Assembly: GCF_036346855.1 (NCBI RefSeq)
Contig: NZ_CP107841.1
Location: 6,576,001 to 6,640,000, forward strand
Reading direction: 5' to 3'
DNA: 64,000 nt
Source of the DNA: Streptomyces europaeiscabiei
GTDB taxonomy: Bacteria; Actinomycetota; Actinomycetes; Streptomycetales; Streptomycetaceae
In this document: positions 23,838 through 32,835 of the stretch, in pieces
How positions within the stretch are numbered: the first letter of the stretch is position 1
How the letters are laid out: each line of letters opens with the position of its first letter
Program-made: the position numbers and the translations under genes
Notes under the pieces: generated by a model
What the model was told of the DNA's origin: nothing
What the model saw: the letters and a program-made list of their open reading frames with translations, nothing else
Database searches by the model: none

Positions 23838-24238
23838 TTCAGTTTCAGTCGCAGCTCGTCGTCCGTTGTTCCGCGGAACCCGGTGAAGTGGAGGTCTCCG
23901 GGAGCGTGGACTCCCTGGAGGAATGGGCGAACGCCCTGACCGGGGACGACGTGGAGATCAGCACCAGCCCGGGGGATGATCCTTCCCCGTACTCCCGCTG
24001 TCTCACGGGGATTCGGGTGCGGTCGACCGCACCCGGGCTGGTGAAGATGTCCGTCGACGCGGACCGGCAGGCCCTGACCTTCACGGGTTCCGGGGAATCC
24101 ATGAAGGTCCTGGCGGAGAACATCCTGGGCCTGTGCCGGGAAGGCGTGCCGGGGGAACATCTGCACATCGAGTACTTCCCCGACCACTTCTACCTTGCGG
24201 AATCGAGGATCTCCCTCGTCGTGGAACGCGCCGACTGA
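23834..24238 (+). CDS. Imm32-like immunity protein
   Basis: 134 aa from GTG 23834, whose start overlaps the stop of the toxin remnant (GTGA). The protein has an N-terminal beta-rich part (QLVVRCSAEPGEVEVSGSVDSLEEWANAL) and ends HLHIEYFPDHFYLAESRISLVVERAD, a pattern resembling Imm32-type immunity proteins, which end with a conserved HxHxxY...L motif. The family call is from memory and tentative, but the position directly behind a HINT-type toxin remnant supports an immunity role. The frame is intact although the toxin is not, as expected for a retained antidote. Confidence 0.6.
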   Translation: MIQFQSQLVVRCSAEPGEVEVSGSVDSLEEWANALTGDDVEISTSPGDDPSPYSRCLTGIRVRSTAPGLVKMSVDADRQALTFTGSGESMKVLAENILGLCREGVPGEHLHIEYFPDHFYLAESRISLVVERAD

Positions 24239-24251
24239 CGGTACTGACCGG

Positions 24252-25043
24252 TCAGGAAGAGCAGCCTCCCACCCGTCGGGTGCTCACCGCGATGTCGTCC
24301 ATGCGCATGTCGTACGACGACGGGGTGGGGCCCGACTGGTACAGCTGCCAGCCCAGCTTCAGCTTGTCGAAGGTGGGGAAGGTGAAGTCGTCCGCCGTGC
24401 CGCCGTGGTTCTTCGTGGAGACGGTCAGGTCGGGTTGGGGTACGCCGTCGAGGTAGACCGTGACCCGGCTGTCCGTGGCGTCCAGGTGGAATTCCACGCA
24501 CTGCCACTTCGCGGCGACCGCCGGAGCCGAGGTCTTCCAGTTGGTCCAGTCGCCCGTCGGGCCCAGGTCGGAGCCGACGCCCCAGAAGTTGCCGGGCTCG
24601 GTGGGCGCGTACTGGCCGCCCAACGGCCGCACCAGCGTGGGGGAGTCGGCGCCGGAGGCTTCCGCGAGGGTCCAGTGAGCCCAGTCGGGGGCCGTGGGGA
24701 ACTCAGTGACGCGCAGCCGCATCCGTGCCCAGAAGCTGTTGCCGCGCGGGGCCAGGTCGGACAGGACGACGAAGGCGCGGCCGTTGCCCTCGGTTCGGAC
24801 GCGGAGTTCGCGGCCGTGGCCGCTGGCGCTGGGCTCGACGGTCAGGGTGCTGTTGGAGGTGTCGGTGGTCCAGCCCCGGCCCTTGGTCACCGGGCCGAGG
24901 GGGAGGTGATTGAAGTTCTCCCGGACGAGCGTGCCGCCGTACGTCTGATGAGGGGCGGGCGTTGCCGAGGCTGTGGGGGGTATCGCGATCAGGATCGCGG
25001 CCGCGGCCGACACTGCGGCCGCGGCTTTCCTCAGGGCGTTCAT
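24252..25043 (-). CDS. secreted Cip1-like polysaccharide-binding/lyase-type protein
   Basis: 263 aa with a signal peptide (MNALRKAAAAVSAAAAILIAIPPTASA, cleavage after ASA). The mature part is a single jelly-roll domain: LVRENFNHLPLGPV, WARMRLRVTEFPTAPDWAHWTLAEASG, WQCVEFHLDATDSRVTVYLDG and the C-terminal MDDIAVSTRRVGGC. This pattern fits the Cip1/concanavalin-like carbohydrate-active family secreted by cellulolytic fungi and streptomycetes. The substrate is unknown. A scrap of a similar gene end lies at 23408-23515 on the same strand. Confidence 0.65.
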   Translation of the reverse strand: MNALRKAAAAVSAAAAILIAIPPTASATPAPHQTYGGTLVRENFNHLPLGPVTKGRGWTTDTSNSTLTVEPSASGHGRELRVRTEGNGRAFVVLSDLAPRGNSFWARMRLRVTEFPTAPDWAHWTLAEASGADSPTLVRPLGGQYAPTEPGNFWGVGSDLGPTGDWTNWKTSAPAVAAKWQCVEFHLDATDSRVTVYLDGVPQPDLTVSTKNHGGTADDFTFPTFDKLKLGWQLYQSGPTPSSYDMRMDDIAVSTRRVGGCSS

Positions 25044-25153
25044 ACGCGCAGTCTGTAACTAACTGCCTCATCTGTCACAGGAGTTGCACGGAATTTGGCC
25101 AGTCGCCCCATGGCGCATCCGGTCGTCCGAAGGCGTACGAGGGCGCTGCCGGT

Positions 25154-25717
25154 CTACAGCGGCGAAATCTCCACCCGCCCTGCGAACCTGCCGCCCACCT
25201 GGGCCGCCAGCCACTCGACGCGGGCAGTGTCCTGATCGCCGCGTACATGAACGTGGACGGTGTGGTCGGGGGACGGCTCGTCCTGGTAGAGGTCCCGGGA
25301 GTTCACCGAGAGGGTGAGGTAGGCGCACTTCTGCGTGATCGGGCCTAGGTCCGCTGTGGGGACCTCCGGCCAGCCGTTCAAGTCCCAGCGGACGGCCGCG
25401 GAGTCCGGGCCGAGAGCGGCGATGAACGGCTCGGCCAGCTCCAAGGGATGAGACCAGTCGTGCACCGCGATCGGTACACAGGCGGCCGGGTCGTCAGCGG
25501 ACTCCGACGAACCGTGCTCCTTTCCCGCCTGCGCCCACCAGCTGAGGTTGGGAAGCAACCGGCCAATGTGGGCCGCGACGTCGGGCGAACGGATCGTGGC
25601 CTCGAAGTCCACCTCGGCGCCCTCCAGATCCGCGATGTCCAGCAAGGTGCGCACTGCGCGCATCGCCTCGGCGAGATCTACGGTGGTAAGGATCGCTGCT
25701 GCTCGGGAATTGCTCAT
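25154..25717 (-). CDS. hypothetical cytoplasmic protein
   Basis: 187 aa from the ATG at 25715-25717 (MSNSRAAAILTTVDLAEAM); an upstream start at 25753 is possible, and neither has a clear ribosome binding site. The protein has no membrane segment or signal and is acidic. WWAQAGKEHG, VHDWSHPLELAEPFIAALG and the terminal VEWLAAQVGGRFAGRVEISPL are the most distinctive stretches. I do not recognise a domain. It may be a mobile-region gene, given the remnants on either side. Confidence 0.5.
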   Translation of the reverse strand: MSNSRAAAILTTVDLAEAMRAVRTLLDIADLEGAEVDFEATIRSPDVAAHIGRLLPNLSWWAQAGKEHGSSESADDPAACVPIAVHDWSHPLELAEPFIAALGPDSAAVRWDLNGWPEVPTADLGPITQKCAYLTLSVNSRDLYQDEPSPDHTVHVHVRGDQDTARVEWLAAQVGGRFAGRVEISPL

Positions 25718-25839
25718 CGCGCTGACCCTAGAGATGCCCACAGATCCCAGCAATGCGATTACGTGGTCTCAATGTCAGTGCCGCCCCCTACTGTCTCCCC
25801 TCACGGCAACGGTGACGTTCGTGGACTAGACGCCGAGTG

Positions 25840-26395
25840 GGATGCGCGGCGAGGGCCGGAGGCTCGAATTCACCGAGGAGCGGGTGACGGTGGGGGAGTT
25901 GATACGGCGGTGGGCTTCCTGGTGCCGCAGAGCGGCCGGAGGAGCAGACAGAGCCGGAGCTCAAGGCGTTCGCGGGGAACGGCTACCGGTCCTCGTGGGC
26001 GACCGCCAGGCCACCGAGCTGGACGAGGAGGTTGTGCCAATCAGAGTGCCGAGACCCGTCGGGTGCGGCTGTAGCCGCTTGTGCCGGGGCTCGCGATCGC
26101 CGTCAGGTGCACGCCGGAAGGGCGGTTCCTGCAGATCCAGGGCGAGTTGTACACGTATCGCATCCATCTCGGCTCCGGCAGCATCCTGCCGTCGCCGAAC
26201 GACCGCTATCTGTGCCGTCCCCAAGTCGGCCGTCGGTGAGGGGAACGGAACCCCGCAGACCGGCTATCTCCCCTACGGGGGCGACCGTATGCTCGTTGTC
26301 ATCCTCAGCAAGGCGATGCTGCTCGCCAAGGACACGGAGATCGCGGAACCGACGATCCTCAGCCGACTGGCCAACCGTGATCGCCGGACTGTGAC
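25840..26395 (+). pseudogene. C-terminal remnant of a DUF4132-type protein
   Basis: Broken frames give, in order, ATELDEEVVPIRVP; then EGRFLQIQGELYTYRIHLGS followed by GSILPSPNDRYLC; then, after a frameshift, GYLPYGGDRMLVVILSKAM followed by LLAKDTEIAEPTILSRL. This is the conserved end of the large DUF4132 family, which is paired with WGR/MoxR-type genes elsewhere. An in-frame TAG (near 26071) and at least one frameshift separate the pieces, and the rest of the about 1000-aa protein is absent. It is a decayed gene end. Confidence 0.65.
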
Positions 26396-26533
26396 TCCGC
26401 CCACATGCGGGAGTCGGGCGGGACCCGGCCGAAGTAACAACTTCTCTCGGGGCCCTTCCCTCCTGCAATATGACGGACAGCCCATAGTGAGTTATTCAGC
26501 CGCTCAAGCAAACAACACGCAGGAGTCAGTACC

Positions 26534-27058
26534 GTGACCGAGCAGCCTCAGCAGCCCGCTCAGCCCCCGCAGCCGCCGCAGCCCGGATACGGGTACCCGA
26601 GCGCCGCCCCCGGTCAGCCGGGTGCCAACCCGTACGACGCTTCGAAGGCCGGCGACCCGTACGGGGCTCCGCAGGGCGGCTACCAGCAGCCGGGTGCGGG
26701 CCAGCCCGGCTACGGCTATCCGCAGCAGGGCGGTTACCCCCAGCAGGGCGGTTACCCCCAGGGCGGCTACCAGGTGCCTCCCGCGCCGGGCGGCGCGTAC
26801 ACGGGTGACCCCAACGCCCCGTACGGCTACGACCCCTACGGGCGCCCGTACTCCGACAAGTCCAAGATCGTGGCGGGCATCCTCTCGCTGTTCCTGGGCA
26901 CCTTCGGCGTCGGCCGCTTCTACATCGGTCACGTCGGTCTGGGCCTCGCGCAGCTGTTCACCTGCGGCGGCTTTGGCATCTGGGCGCTGGTCGACGGCAT
27001 CATCCTGCTGACCGGCAGCAACACCACGGACTCCAACGGACGCGTCCTGCGTGGCTGA
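26534..27058 (+). CDS. TM2-domain membrane protein with Pro/Gly/Gln-rich N-terminus
   Basis: 174 aa from GTG 26534. The first 110 residues are a low-complexity, probably disordered tail of P, G, Q and Y ([19 protein letters not shown]). Then comes a TM2 domain, [27 protein letters not shown] and [25 protein letters not shown], with two membrane helices and the conserved GRFY turn. Function of TM2 proteins in bacteria is not established. It overlaps the DUF2752 gene by eight bases and has a shorter paralogue at 27864. Confidence 0.85.
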   Translation: MTEQPQQPAQPPQPPQPGYGYPSAAPGQPGANPYDASKAGDPYGAPQGGYQQPGAGQPGYGYPQQGGYPQQGGYPQGGYQVPPAPGGAYTGDPNAPYGYDPYGRPYSDKSKIVAGILSLFLGTFGVGRFYIGHVGLGLAQLFTCGGFGIWALVDGIILLTGSNTTDSNGRVLRG

Positions 27059-27449
27059 GCGCGGCCTCACCACCCTCCGGCATCCGGCGGCGGCCCCCTT
27101 CGCGGTGGCCGCCGCCGGGCTGGCGGGCGCCGCGTACCTGTACGGCACCAACCCGCACGAGCCCGGCCATCTGCTGCCCCAGTGCCCGTTCCGCTATGTC
27201 ACGGGGCTGCTCTGCCCCGCCTGCGGCGGCACCCGCATGGTGTACGACCTGATGCACGGCCAGTTCAGCGCCGCCTGGCACGACAACCGGGTGCTGCTGC
27301 TCGCCGCGCCCTTCGCGCTCGCGCTGCTCGGCCGCTGGGCCGTCGAGGGCCTGCGAGGCCGCCGCTGGCGGCCCGAACTGAAGCCCCGCACCCAGGCCTT
27401 GATCCTGGGCATCGCGGTGACGTGGACGATCGTCCGCAACCTTCGCTGA
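27051..27449 (+). CDS. DUF2752 membrane protein
   Basis: 132 aa from GTG 27051, overlapping the TM2 gene end. [30 protein letters not shown] carries the C-P-x-C-G-x-T-R signature of DUF2752, followed by membrane helices ([34 protein letters not shown]). These proteins are found beside TM2 genes, which suggests joint action, but the role is unknown. Confidence 0.85.
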   Translation: MAERGLTTLRHPAAAPFAVAAAGLAGAAYLYGTNPHEPGHLLPQCPFRYVTGLLCPACGGTRMVYDLMHGQFSAAWHDNRVLLLAAPFALALLGRWAVEGLRGRRWRPELKPRTQALILGIAVTWTIVRNLR

Positions 27450-27491
27450 GTGGCCTGAGTGGCCTGAGTGGCCTGAGTGGCCTGAGTGCCC
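27447..27491 (+). repeat. 9-bp tandem repeat after the DUF2752 gene
   Basis: TGAGTGGCC is repeated four times from 27447, with a fifth copy altered at one base (TGAGTGCCC, 27483-27491). The first copy includes the stop codon TGA, so every unit repeats a stop in this frame. Confidence 0.8.
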
Positions 27492-27863
27492 TAGGCGCCC
27501 CGAGCGCCCTGGGTGTCCTGAGCGACCGCTGAGCGGTCGAGTCGGCGCCGCCGAACCCCTCCTTTTCCCTCTCCCGGCACCCGTAAATCCCTTACGCCCG
27601 CTTTATCTTGCCCAGTTGTAGCAAGTTGGCTGGAATCGGATCACGGAATCGGAACGATCGCCTGGTTCCCCTCCCCTGCGCCCCTTGCGTCTCACTACGC
27701 TGCAACGGCTACAGGGGGGATGACGGGGGACTACGTCGTGCTCGATCGTTGGCCGGTATTTGCCGTGCCCGATCGCTGCCGGTATTTGCCGCGCCTTCTC
27801 TCCTGGACTCCCCCGGAGCAATCCGCTTCGGTTATTCAGTCAGTACATCCAGGAGTTATTTCC
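27492..27863. other. intergenic region upstream of the second TM2 gene
   Basis: No gene seen. The segment just before the TM2 start (GTTATTCAGTCAGTAC, 27831-27846) resembles the segment before the first TM2 gene (GTTATTCAGCC, 26491-26501), so the two paralogues may share promoter features. Two short direct repeats (GATCG.TG..GGTATTTGCCG near 27744 and 27771) lie in between. Confidence 0.4.
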
Positions 27864-28127
27864 ATGACCGTCCCCACCCCTGACGCTCCCTACGGCCACG
27901 ACCCGAAGGGTCTCCCGTACTCCGACAAGTCGAAGATCGTCGCCGGCGTTCTGCAGCTGTTCCTCGGCGCGTTCGGCATCGGCCGCTTCTACGTCGGTTC
28001 CGTCGGCGTGGGCGTCGCCCAGCTCCTCACCTGCGGTGGTCTGGGCATCTGGTCCCTGATCGACGGCATCCTGTTCCTCACGAGCAACGACCGCACCGAC
28101 GCCCAGGGCCGTGTCCTGCGAGGCTGA
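27864..28127 (+). CDS. short TM2-domain membrane protein
   Basis: 87 aa from ATG 27864 with AGGAG eight bases upstream. It has almost the same TM2 domain as the protein at 26534 ([50 protein letters not shown] and the same RTDAQGRVLRG end) but only 20 residues before it. The pair arose by duplication. Function unknown. Confidence 0.85.
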   Translation: MTVPTPDAPYGHDPKGLPYSDKSKIVAGVLQLFLGAFGIGRFYVGSVGVGVAQLLTCGGLGIWSLIDGILFLTSNDRTDAQGRVLRG

Positions 28128-28162
28128 TCTCGCTGAGGATCACCGTCGAGGTGATCGACCGA

Positions 28163-28217
28163 AGGGCCTCGTCCGCCCCGGAGCTTCCCTCTGAGCTCCG
28201 CGCGGGGACGAGGCCCT
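28163..28217 (+). terminator. terminator of the TM2 gene
   Basis: A 12-bp stem, AGGGCCTCGTCC (28163-28174) with 28206-28217, enclosing an inner GAGCT/AGCTC arm, 35 bp after the stop. Confidence 0.7.
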
Positions 28218-28270
28218 CGTGCGTGGCGGTGCGTGGGGTGCGAGAACGCCCGCGCACGCCGGGCACGCGA

Positions 28271-28298
28271 AAGGCCCGCAGGTGAACCTGCGGGCCTT
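28271..28298 (-). terminator. terminator of the sdh operon
   Basis: A 13-bp stem, AAGGCCCGCAGGT (28271-28283) with 28286-28298, 22 bp beyond the sdhB stop. It lies between convergent genes and may serve both strands. Confidence 0.75.
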
Positions 28299-28320
28299 CT
28301 TCACGTGGTGCGGCGGCGGA

Positions 28321-29082
28321 TCAGAAGCGGCGCGTGATGAGCGCCCGCTTCACCTCCTGGATCGCCTTCGTGACCTCGATACCGCGCGGGCAGGCGTCCG
28401 TGCAGTTGAACGTCGTACGGCAACGCCACACGCCGTCACGGTCGTTGAGGATCTCCAGCCGCTGCTCACCGGCCTCGTCACGCGAGTCGAAGATGAAGCG
28501 GTGGGCGTTGACGATCGCGGCCGGACCGAAGTACTGGCCGTCGTTCCAGAACACCGGGCACGAGGACGTGCACGCGGCGCAGAGGATGCACTTGGTGGTG
28601 TCGTCGAAGCGCTCGCGGTCCTCGGCGGTCTGGAAGCGCTCGCGCGTCGGCTCGTTGGTGTCCTTCGTGATCAGGAAGGGCATCACGTCCCGGTACGCCT
28701 GGAAGAACGGCTCCATGTCCACGACGAGGTCCTTGAGGACCGTGAGGCCCTTGATGGGCTCGACCGTGATCGGCTTCTCGGGGTTGATGTCCTTGATCAG
28801 CGTCTTGCAGGCCAGACGGTTCTTGCCGTTGATCCGCATGGCGTCCGAACCGCAGATGCCGTGGGCGCAGGAACGGCGGAAGGTGAGGGTGCCGTCCTCG
28901 TCCCACTTGATCTTGTGCAGACCGTCGAGGACACGCTCCTTGGGGTCGATCTCCAGGACGAAGTCCTGCCAGCTCGCCTCGGCCGCGACCTCGGGGTTGA
29001 AGCGGCGCACGCGGAACGTGACCGTGATGTACGGAGAGGCCGCGGACTCCGCCTCGACCTTGTCCAGAACAGGGGTAGCCAT
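28321..29082 (-). CDS. sdhB: succinate dehydrogenase iron-sulfur subunit
   Basis: 253 aa. It has a [2Fe-2S] ferredoxin domain with CAHGICGSDAMRINGKNRLAC near residue 75, and a C-terminal domain with the [4Fe-4S] motif CILCAACTSSCPVFW and CRTTFNCTDACPRGI for the other clusters. It passes electrons from SdhA flavin to the membrane quinone in the TCA cycle and respiratory chain. Start ATG at 29080-29082 overlaps the last base of the sdhA stop. It is the last gene of the sdhCDAB operon, followed by a terminator. Confidence 0.96.
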   Translation of the reverse strand: MATPVLDKVEAESAASPYITVTFRVRRFNPEVAAEASWQDFVLEIDPKERVLDGLHKIKWDEDGTLTFRRSCAHGICGSDAMRINGKNRLACKTLIKDINPEKPITVEPIKGLTVLKDLVVDMEPFFQAYRDVMPFLITKDTNEPTRERFQTAEDRERFDDTTKCILCAACTSSCPVFWNDGQYFGPAAIVNAHRFIFDSRDEAGEQRLEILNDRDGVWRCRTTFNCTDACPRGIEVTKAIQEVKRALITRRF

Positions 29083-30836
29083 CAGTACTTACGCTCCATC
29101 GGCTGGTAGCGGGTCTGGACGACCGGCTTGTAGTCGAGACGGATGGACTCGGTGCCGTCGTCGCCGACCTCGCGGTACGCCATGGTGTGGCGCATGAAGT
29201 TGACGTCGTCGCGGTTCGGGTAGTCCTCGCGGTAGTGACCGCCGCGGGACTCCTTGCGGGCGAGCGCCGACACGGCCATGACCTCGGCGAGGTCGAGCAG
29301 GTTGCCCAGCTCGACGGCTTCCAGGAGGTCGGTGTTGAACCGGCGGCCCTTGTCCTGGATCGCCACGTTCCTGTAGCGCGCGCGCAGCTCGGCGATCTTC
29401 TCGACGGCCGTCTTGATCGTCTGCTCGGTGCGGAACACCATGACGTTGGCGTCCATGGTCTCCTGCAGCTCGCGCCGCAGCTCCGCCACGCGCTCGTTGC
29501 CCGTGGAGTTGCGCAGCCGCTCGATCTGCTCGACGACCAGGGACTCCGGGTTCTCCGGCAGCTCGACGAAGTCGGCCTTCTGGGAGTAGTCGGCGGCCGC
29601 GATGCCCGCCCGCTTGCCGAACACGTTGATGTCGAGCAGCGAGTTGGTGCCGAGCCGGTTGGCGCCGTGCACGGAGACACAGGCGACCTCACCGGCGGCG
29701 TACAGGCCCGGAACGACGGTGGTGTTGTCGATCAGGACCTCACCCTGGACGTTCGTCGGGATGCCGCCCATGGCGTAGTGCGCGGTCGGCTGGATCGGGA
29801 TCGGGTCCGTGTAGGGCTCGATGCCGAGGTACGTCCGCGCGAACTCGGTGATGTCCGGGAGCTTGGCGTCGAGCTGCTCCGGCGGGAGGTGCGTGAGGTC
29901 GAGGTAGACGTGGTCGCCCTCGGGACCGCAGCCGCGGCCCTCACGGATCTCCGTGTAGATGGAGCGGGACACGACGTCACGGGACGCGAGGTCCTTCATG
30001 ACCGGCGCGTACTTCTCCATGAAGCGCTCGCCGTCCTTGTTGCGGAGGATGCCGCCCTCACCGCGGGCGCCCTCCGTCAGCAGGATGCCCATGCGCCAGA
30101 TGCCGGTCGGGTGGAACTGGAAGAACTCCATGTCCTCCAGCGGCAGACCCCGGCGGTACACGGCCGCCTGGCCGTCACCGGTCAGCGTGTGCGCGTTCGA
30201 CGTCACCTTGAAGAACTTGCCGGTGCCGCCGGACGCGTAGATCACGGCCTTCGCCTGGAAGATGTGGATCTCGCCGGTCGCCAGCTCGTACGCCACGACA
30301 CCGGCCGACTTCTTGACGCCGTCGACCTCGGTGATCAGCTGGTCCAGGACGTAGAACTCGTTGAAGAACTCCACGCCGTGCTTGACGCAGTTCTGGTACA
30401 GCGTCTGGAGGATCATGTGGCCGGTGCGGTCGGCCGCGTAGCAGGAGCGGCGGACCGGGGCCTCGCCGTGGTTCCGGCTGTGACCGCCGAAGCGGCGCTG
30501 GTCGATCGTGCCGTTGGGCGTCCGGTTGAACGGCAGGCCCATCTTCTCCAGGTCGAGGACGGAGTCGATGGCCTCCTTCGCCAGGATCTCGGCGGCGTCC
30601 TGGTCGACCAGGTAGTCACCGCCCTTGACCGTGTCGAAGGTGTGCCACTCCCAGTTGTCCTCCTCCACGTTGGCGAGCGCGGCGGCCATGCCGCCCTGCG
30701 CGGCGCCCGTGTGGGAGCGGGTGGGGTACAGCTTGGTCAGCACGGCGGTGCGGCTGCGCTGTGTGGACTCGATGGCCGCGCGCATACCGGCGCCGCCGGC
30801 GCCGACGATGACGGTGTCGTACTTGTGGATCTTCAT
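29082..30836 (-). CDS. sdhA: succinate dehydrogenase flavoprotein subunit
   Basis: 584 aa from the ATG at 30834-30836 ([21 protein letters not shown]), with a GAGG ribosome site upstream; the frame is open further upstream but without homology. [13 protein letters not shown] is the FAD dinucleotide fold and [10 protein letters not shown] holds the His that binds FAD covalently. HPTGIW and the later [13 protein letters not shown] helical domain are typical. Oxidises succinate to fumarate. Third gene of sdhCDAB. Confidence 0.97.
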   Translation of the reverse strand: MKIHKYDTVIVGAGGAGMRAAIESTQRSRTAVLTKLYPTRSHTGAAQGGMAAALANVEEDNWEWHTFDTVKGGDYLVDQDAAEILAKEAIDSVLDLEKMGLPFNRTPNGTIDQRRFGGHSRNHGEAPVRRSCYAADRTGHMILQTLYQNCVKHGVEFFNEFYVLDQLITEVDGVKKSAGVVAYELATGEIHIFQAKAVIYASGGTGKFFKVTSNAHTLTGDGQAAVYRRGLPLEDMEFFQFHPTGIWRMGILLTEGARGEGGILRNKDGERFMEKYAPVMKDLASRDVVSRSIYTEIREGRGCGPEGDHVYLDLTHLPPEQLDAKLPDITEFARTYLGIEPYTDPIPIQPTAHYAMGGIPTNVQGEVLIDNTTVVPGLYAAGEVACVSVHGANRLGTNSLLDINVFGKRAGIAAADYSQKADFVELPENPESLVVEQIERLRNSTGNERVAELRRELQETMDANVMVFRTEQTIKTAVEKIAELRARYRNVAIQDKGRRFNTDLLEAVELGNLLDLAEVMAVSALARKESRGGHYREDYPNRDDVNFMRHTMAYREVGDDGTESIRLDYKPVVQTRYQPMERKY

Positions 30837-30859
30837 GATCGGTTGCCTCAGCCCCGTGC

Positions 30860-31351
30860 CTAGCGGATGTTCGGGTCGAAGGTGAAGATCACCAGCGTGC
30901 CCAGCAGGATGGTGAACACCGTGGCGGTGTAGAGCAGGCCCTTCAGCCACAGGCGGGTGTTCGGGCGCTCCGCGTAGTCGTTGATGACCGTGCGCAGGCC
31001 GTTCGCGCCGTGCAGCATCGCGAGCCACAGCATCAGCAGGTCCCAGGTCTGCCAGAACGGGGACGCCCAGCGGCCCGCGACGAACGCGAAGCCGATCTTG
31101 GAGACGCCGCCGTCGAGGACGAGCTGGATGACCAGGTGGCCGATGACCAGGACCACCAGGACGATGCCGGACAGGCGCATGAAGAGCCACGCGACCATCT
31201 CGAAGTTGCCGCGGGTGGACCTCGGGGTCTTCTTGGTGCGCTTGCGGGGCGGCTCGATGAAGGGGGCCGGGTTGTCGGGGCTGTAGCCCGAGAGTTCCCC
31301 GGCGCCCTCGACGGGGCCGATGCCGGATGCGGTGGTTTCAGTGGCGGACAT
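30860..31351 (-). CDS. sdhD: succinate dehydrogenase membrane anchor subunit
   Basis: 163 aa. A polar N-terminal 50 residues precede three membrane helices: [49 protein letters not shown] and [21 protein letters not shown]. The R-L-S-G-x(9)-H motif in helix 1 and the LHGANGLR motif in helix 2 are those of SdhD anchors that bind heme and quinone. Lies 23 bp upstream of sdhA. Confidence 0.92.
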   Translation of the reverse strand: MSATETTASGIGPVEGAGELSGYSPDNPAPFIEPPRKRTKKTPRSTRGNFEMVAWLFMRLSGIVLVVLVIGHLVIQLVLDGGVSKIGFAFVAGRWASPFWQTWDLLMLWLAMLHGANGLRTVINDYAERPNTRLWLKGLLYTATVFTILLGTLVIFTFDPNIR

Positions 31352-31356
31352 CTGTC

Positions 31357-31737
31357 TCAGCTCCCGAAGACTTCACGGACGGCGTGGCCGAGGACGGGGT
31401 ACAGGGCCCCGATCATCAGCACGAGCCAGATGCCGACGACGGACCAGAGCATCGTCTTCTGGTGACGGGGGCCGTTCGACCAGAAGTCGACGGCGATGAC
31501 CCGAAGACCGTTGAGCGCGTGGAAGAGGATGGCGGCGACGAGGCCGTACTCCAGCAGCGCGACGATCGGCGTCTTGTACGTGGCCACGACCTTGTCGTAG
31601 GCGTCGGGGGAGACACGAACGAGAGCGGTGTCCAGCACGTGTACGAACAGGAAGAAGAAGATGAGGACGCCGGTGACTCGATGAGCCACCCAGGACCACA
31701 TTCCTTCCCGGCCGCGGTACAGCGTTCCAGCCGGCAC
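31357..31737 (-). CDS. sdhC: succinate dehydrogenase cytochrome b556 subunit
   Basis: 126 aa from GTG 31735-31737, chosen over a longer frame (start 31812) because GGAGGG lies eight bases upstream and the length fits the family. MPAGTLYRGREGMWSWVAHRVTGVLIF shows the conserved HRxTG motif; three helices follow, with LFHALNGLRVIAVDF holding a heme/quinone-contact His. First gene of sdhCDAB, five bases from sdhD. The promoter must lie in 31738-31992, a non-coding stretch in which I could not assign the boxes. Confidence 0.92.
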   Translation of the reverse strand: MPAGTLYRGREGMWSWVAHRVTGVLIFFFLFVHVLDTALVRVSPDAYDKVVATYKTPIVALLEYGLVAAILFHALNGLRVIAVDFWSNGPRHQKTMLWSVVGIWLVLMIGALYPVLGHAVREVFGS

Positions 31738-31992
31738 GGAAGAACCCTCCGGGAGCGGGGATTGGGGCCGGCCGGCTTGCTTGTCGGTCTGACCCGGCCG
31801 GGTACGGTCCACCGGCCCCGGCCATGGTAGCGACGTCGTTGCACTTGGCTTAAGCCGGGATGGTTGGTGTGATCAAACTGGCATACAAAGGTGCACGTAA
31901 GGGTGAGTAGCGGGCGGCATCCGGAGTGGGGGGTGCCCGTGTGTTGCCGGGTGCGGGTTCGTGGTGGCCGATCGGCGCGGTTCCTCGAACCC

Positions 31993-32622
31993 CTAAAGGC
32001 GGCTCTTCGGGCCGGTCACGTGGGTGACCAGGCGTTCTCTTGCCAGGCGGCGTAGTTCTTCCGCCACCACCACCCGTTCCTCCTCCGGGTCGTTCGCGAG
32101 GCGGGACCGGAGGCCCTCCAGGGTGCGGTCGAGGAGTTCGTCGGGGCGGGCGCCGGCCCGGGAGATCACGAAGACGTGGCCGAAGCGGGCCTCGTAGGCG
32201 GCGTGGGCGGCGTTCAGGGCGGTGTGGGCCACGCCGTAGATGTCGTCGGGGAGGGAGGGGAGGGTCTCGCCGGCCAGGGCCTCCGCCAGATCGGCTGCCG
32301 TGAGGTCGTACGCGGCCTCGTCCGACGCGGCGAGCAGGGCGTCGAGGTCGGGGTAGGGGCGGTGGTCGGTGAGGCGCTGGGCCCAGCGGAGGCTGCGCAG
32401 GCAGGCGAGAAGGGCCTGCCGGGTGACGTCGGCGGGGGCGTGGTTGAACCGCTCCAGGGCTGACGGGCCGGGGGTGCGGACCTGCTCCGGTATGGCGACC
32501 TGGCCGGGGAGGTGGGGGAGACGGTGCGGAGGCAGCGTGGTTCCTCGGCGGTGCGTAGGGGTCGGCTGGGGAGGCTGGGCAGGCTGAGCGAAATGTGCCA
32601 CCACGTTATCGAGGCGGGTCAT
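31993..32622 (-). CDS. OHCU decarboxylase (uricase pathway)
   Basis: 209 aa from the ATG at 32620-32622; the first 40 residues are a His/Pro/Thr-rich tail, and a start further in is possible. ALERFNHAPADVTRQALLACLRSLRWAQRL, RPYPDLDALLAASDEAAYDL, PDDIYGVAHTALNAAHAAYEARFGHVFVISRAG and ELRRLARERL are the conserved parts of 2-oxo-4-hydroxy-4-carboxy-5-ureidoimidazoline decarboxylase, the third step converting urate to S-allantoin. FN[H] and the Glu/Arg residues of the FGHVFVISRAG part match its active site. No other purine catabolism gene is nearby. Confidence 0.88.
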   Translation of the reverse strand: MTRLDNVVAHFAQPAQPPQPTPTHRRGTTLPPHRLPHLPGQVAIPEQVRTPGPSALERFNHAPADVTRQALLACLRSLRWAQRLTDHRPYPDLDALLAASDEAAYDLTAADLAEALAGETLPSLPDDIYGVAHTALNAAHAAYEARFGHVFVISRAGARPDELLDRTLEGLRSRLANDPEEERVVVAEELRRLARERLVTHVTGPKSRL

Positions 32623-32835
32623 GGGCTGTCCGTTCGATGCCCGAAATTCACCCGAACGGGAGAGTTTCGGAACCTGTGGTGGACGGATGGGGCGGTGGGA
32701 CGTCGTAGGTTCGAGAAGGGGGCTCGGCAGAGAGTCGGGAGAAGACCGGGAGAAGACCGGGGGATGGTGCGGGCGAGAGGTGCGTGAGATGTCGTGGATG
32801 CTGACCGGGATCGGGACCGGGACCGGGGGCGCGTC

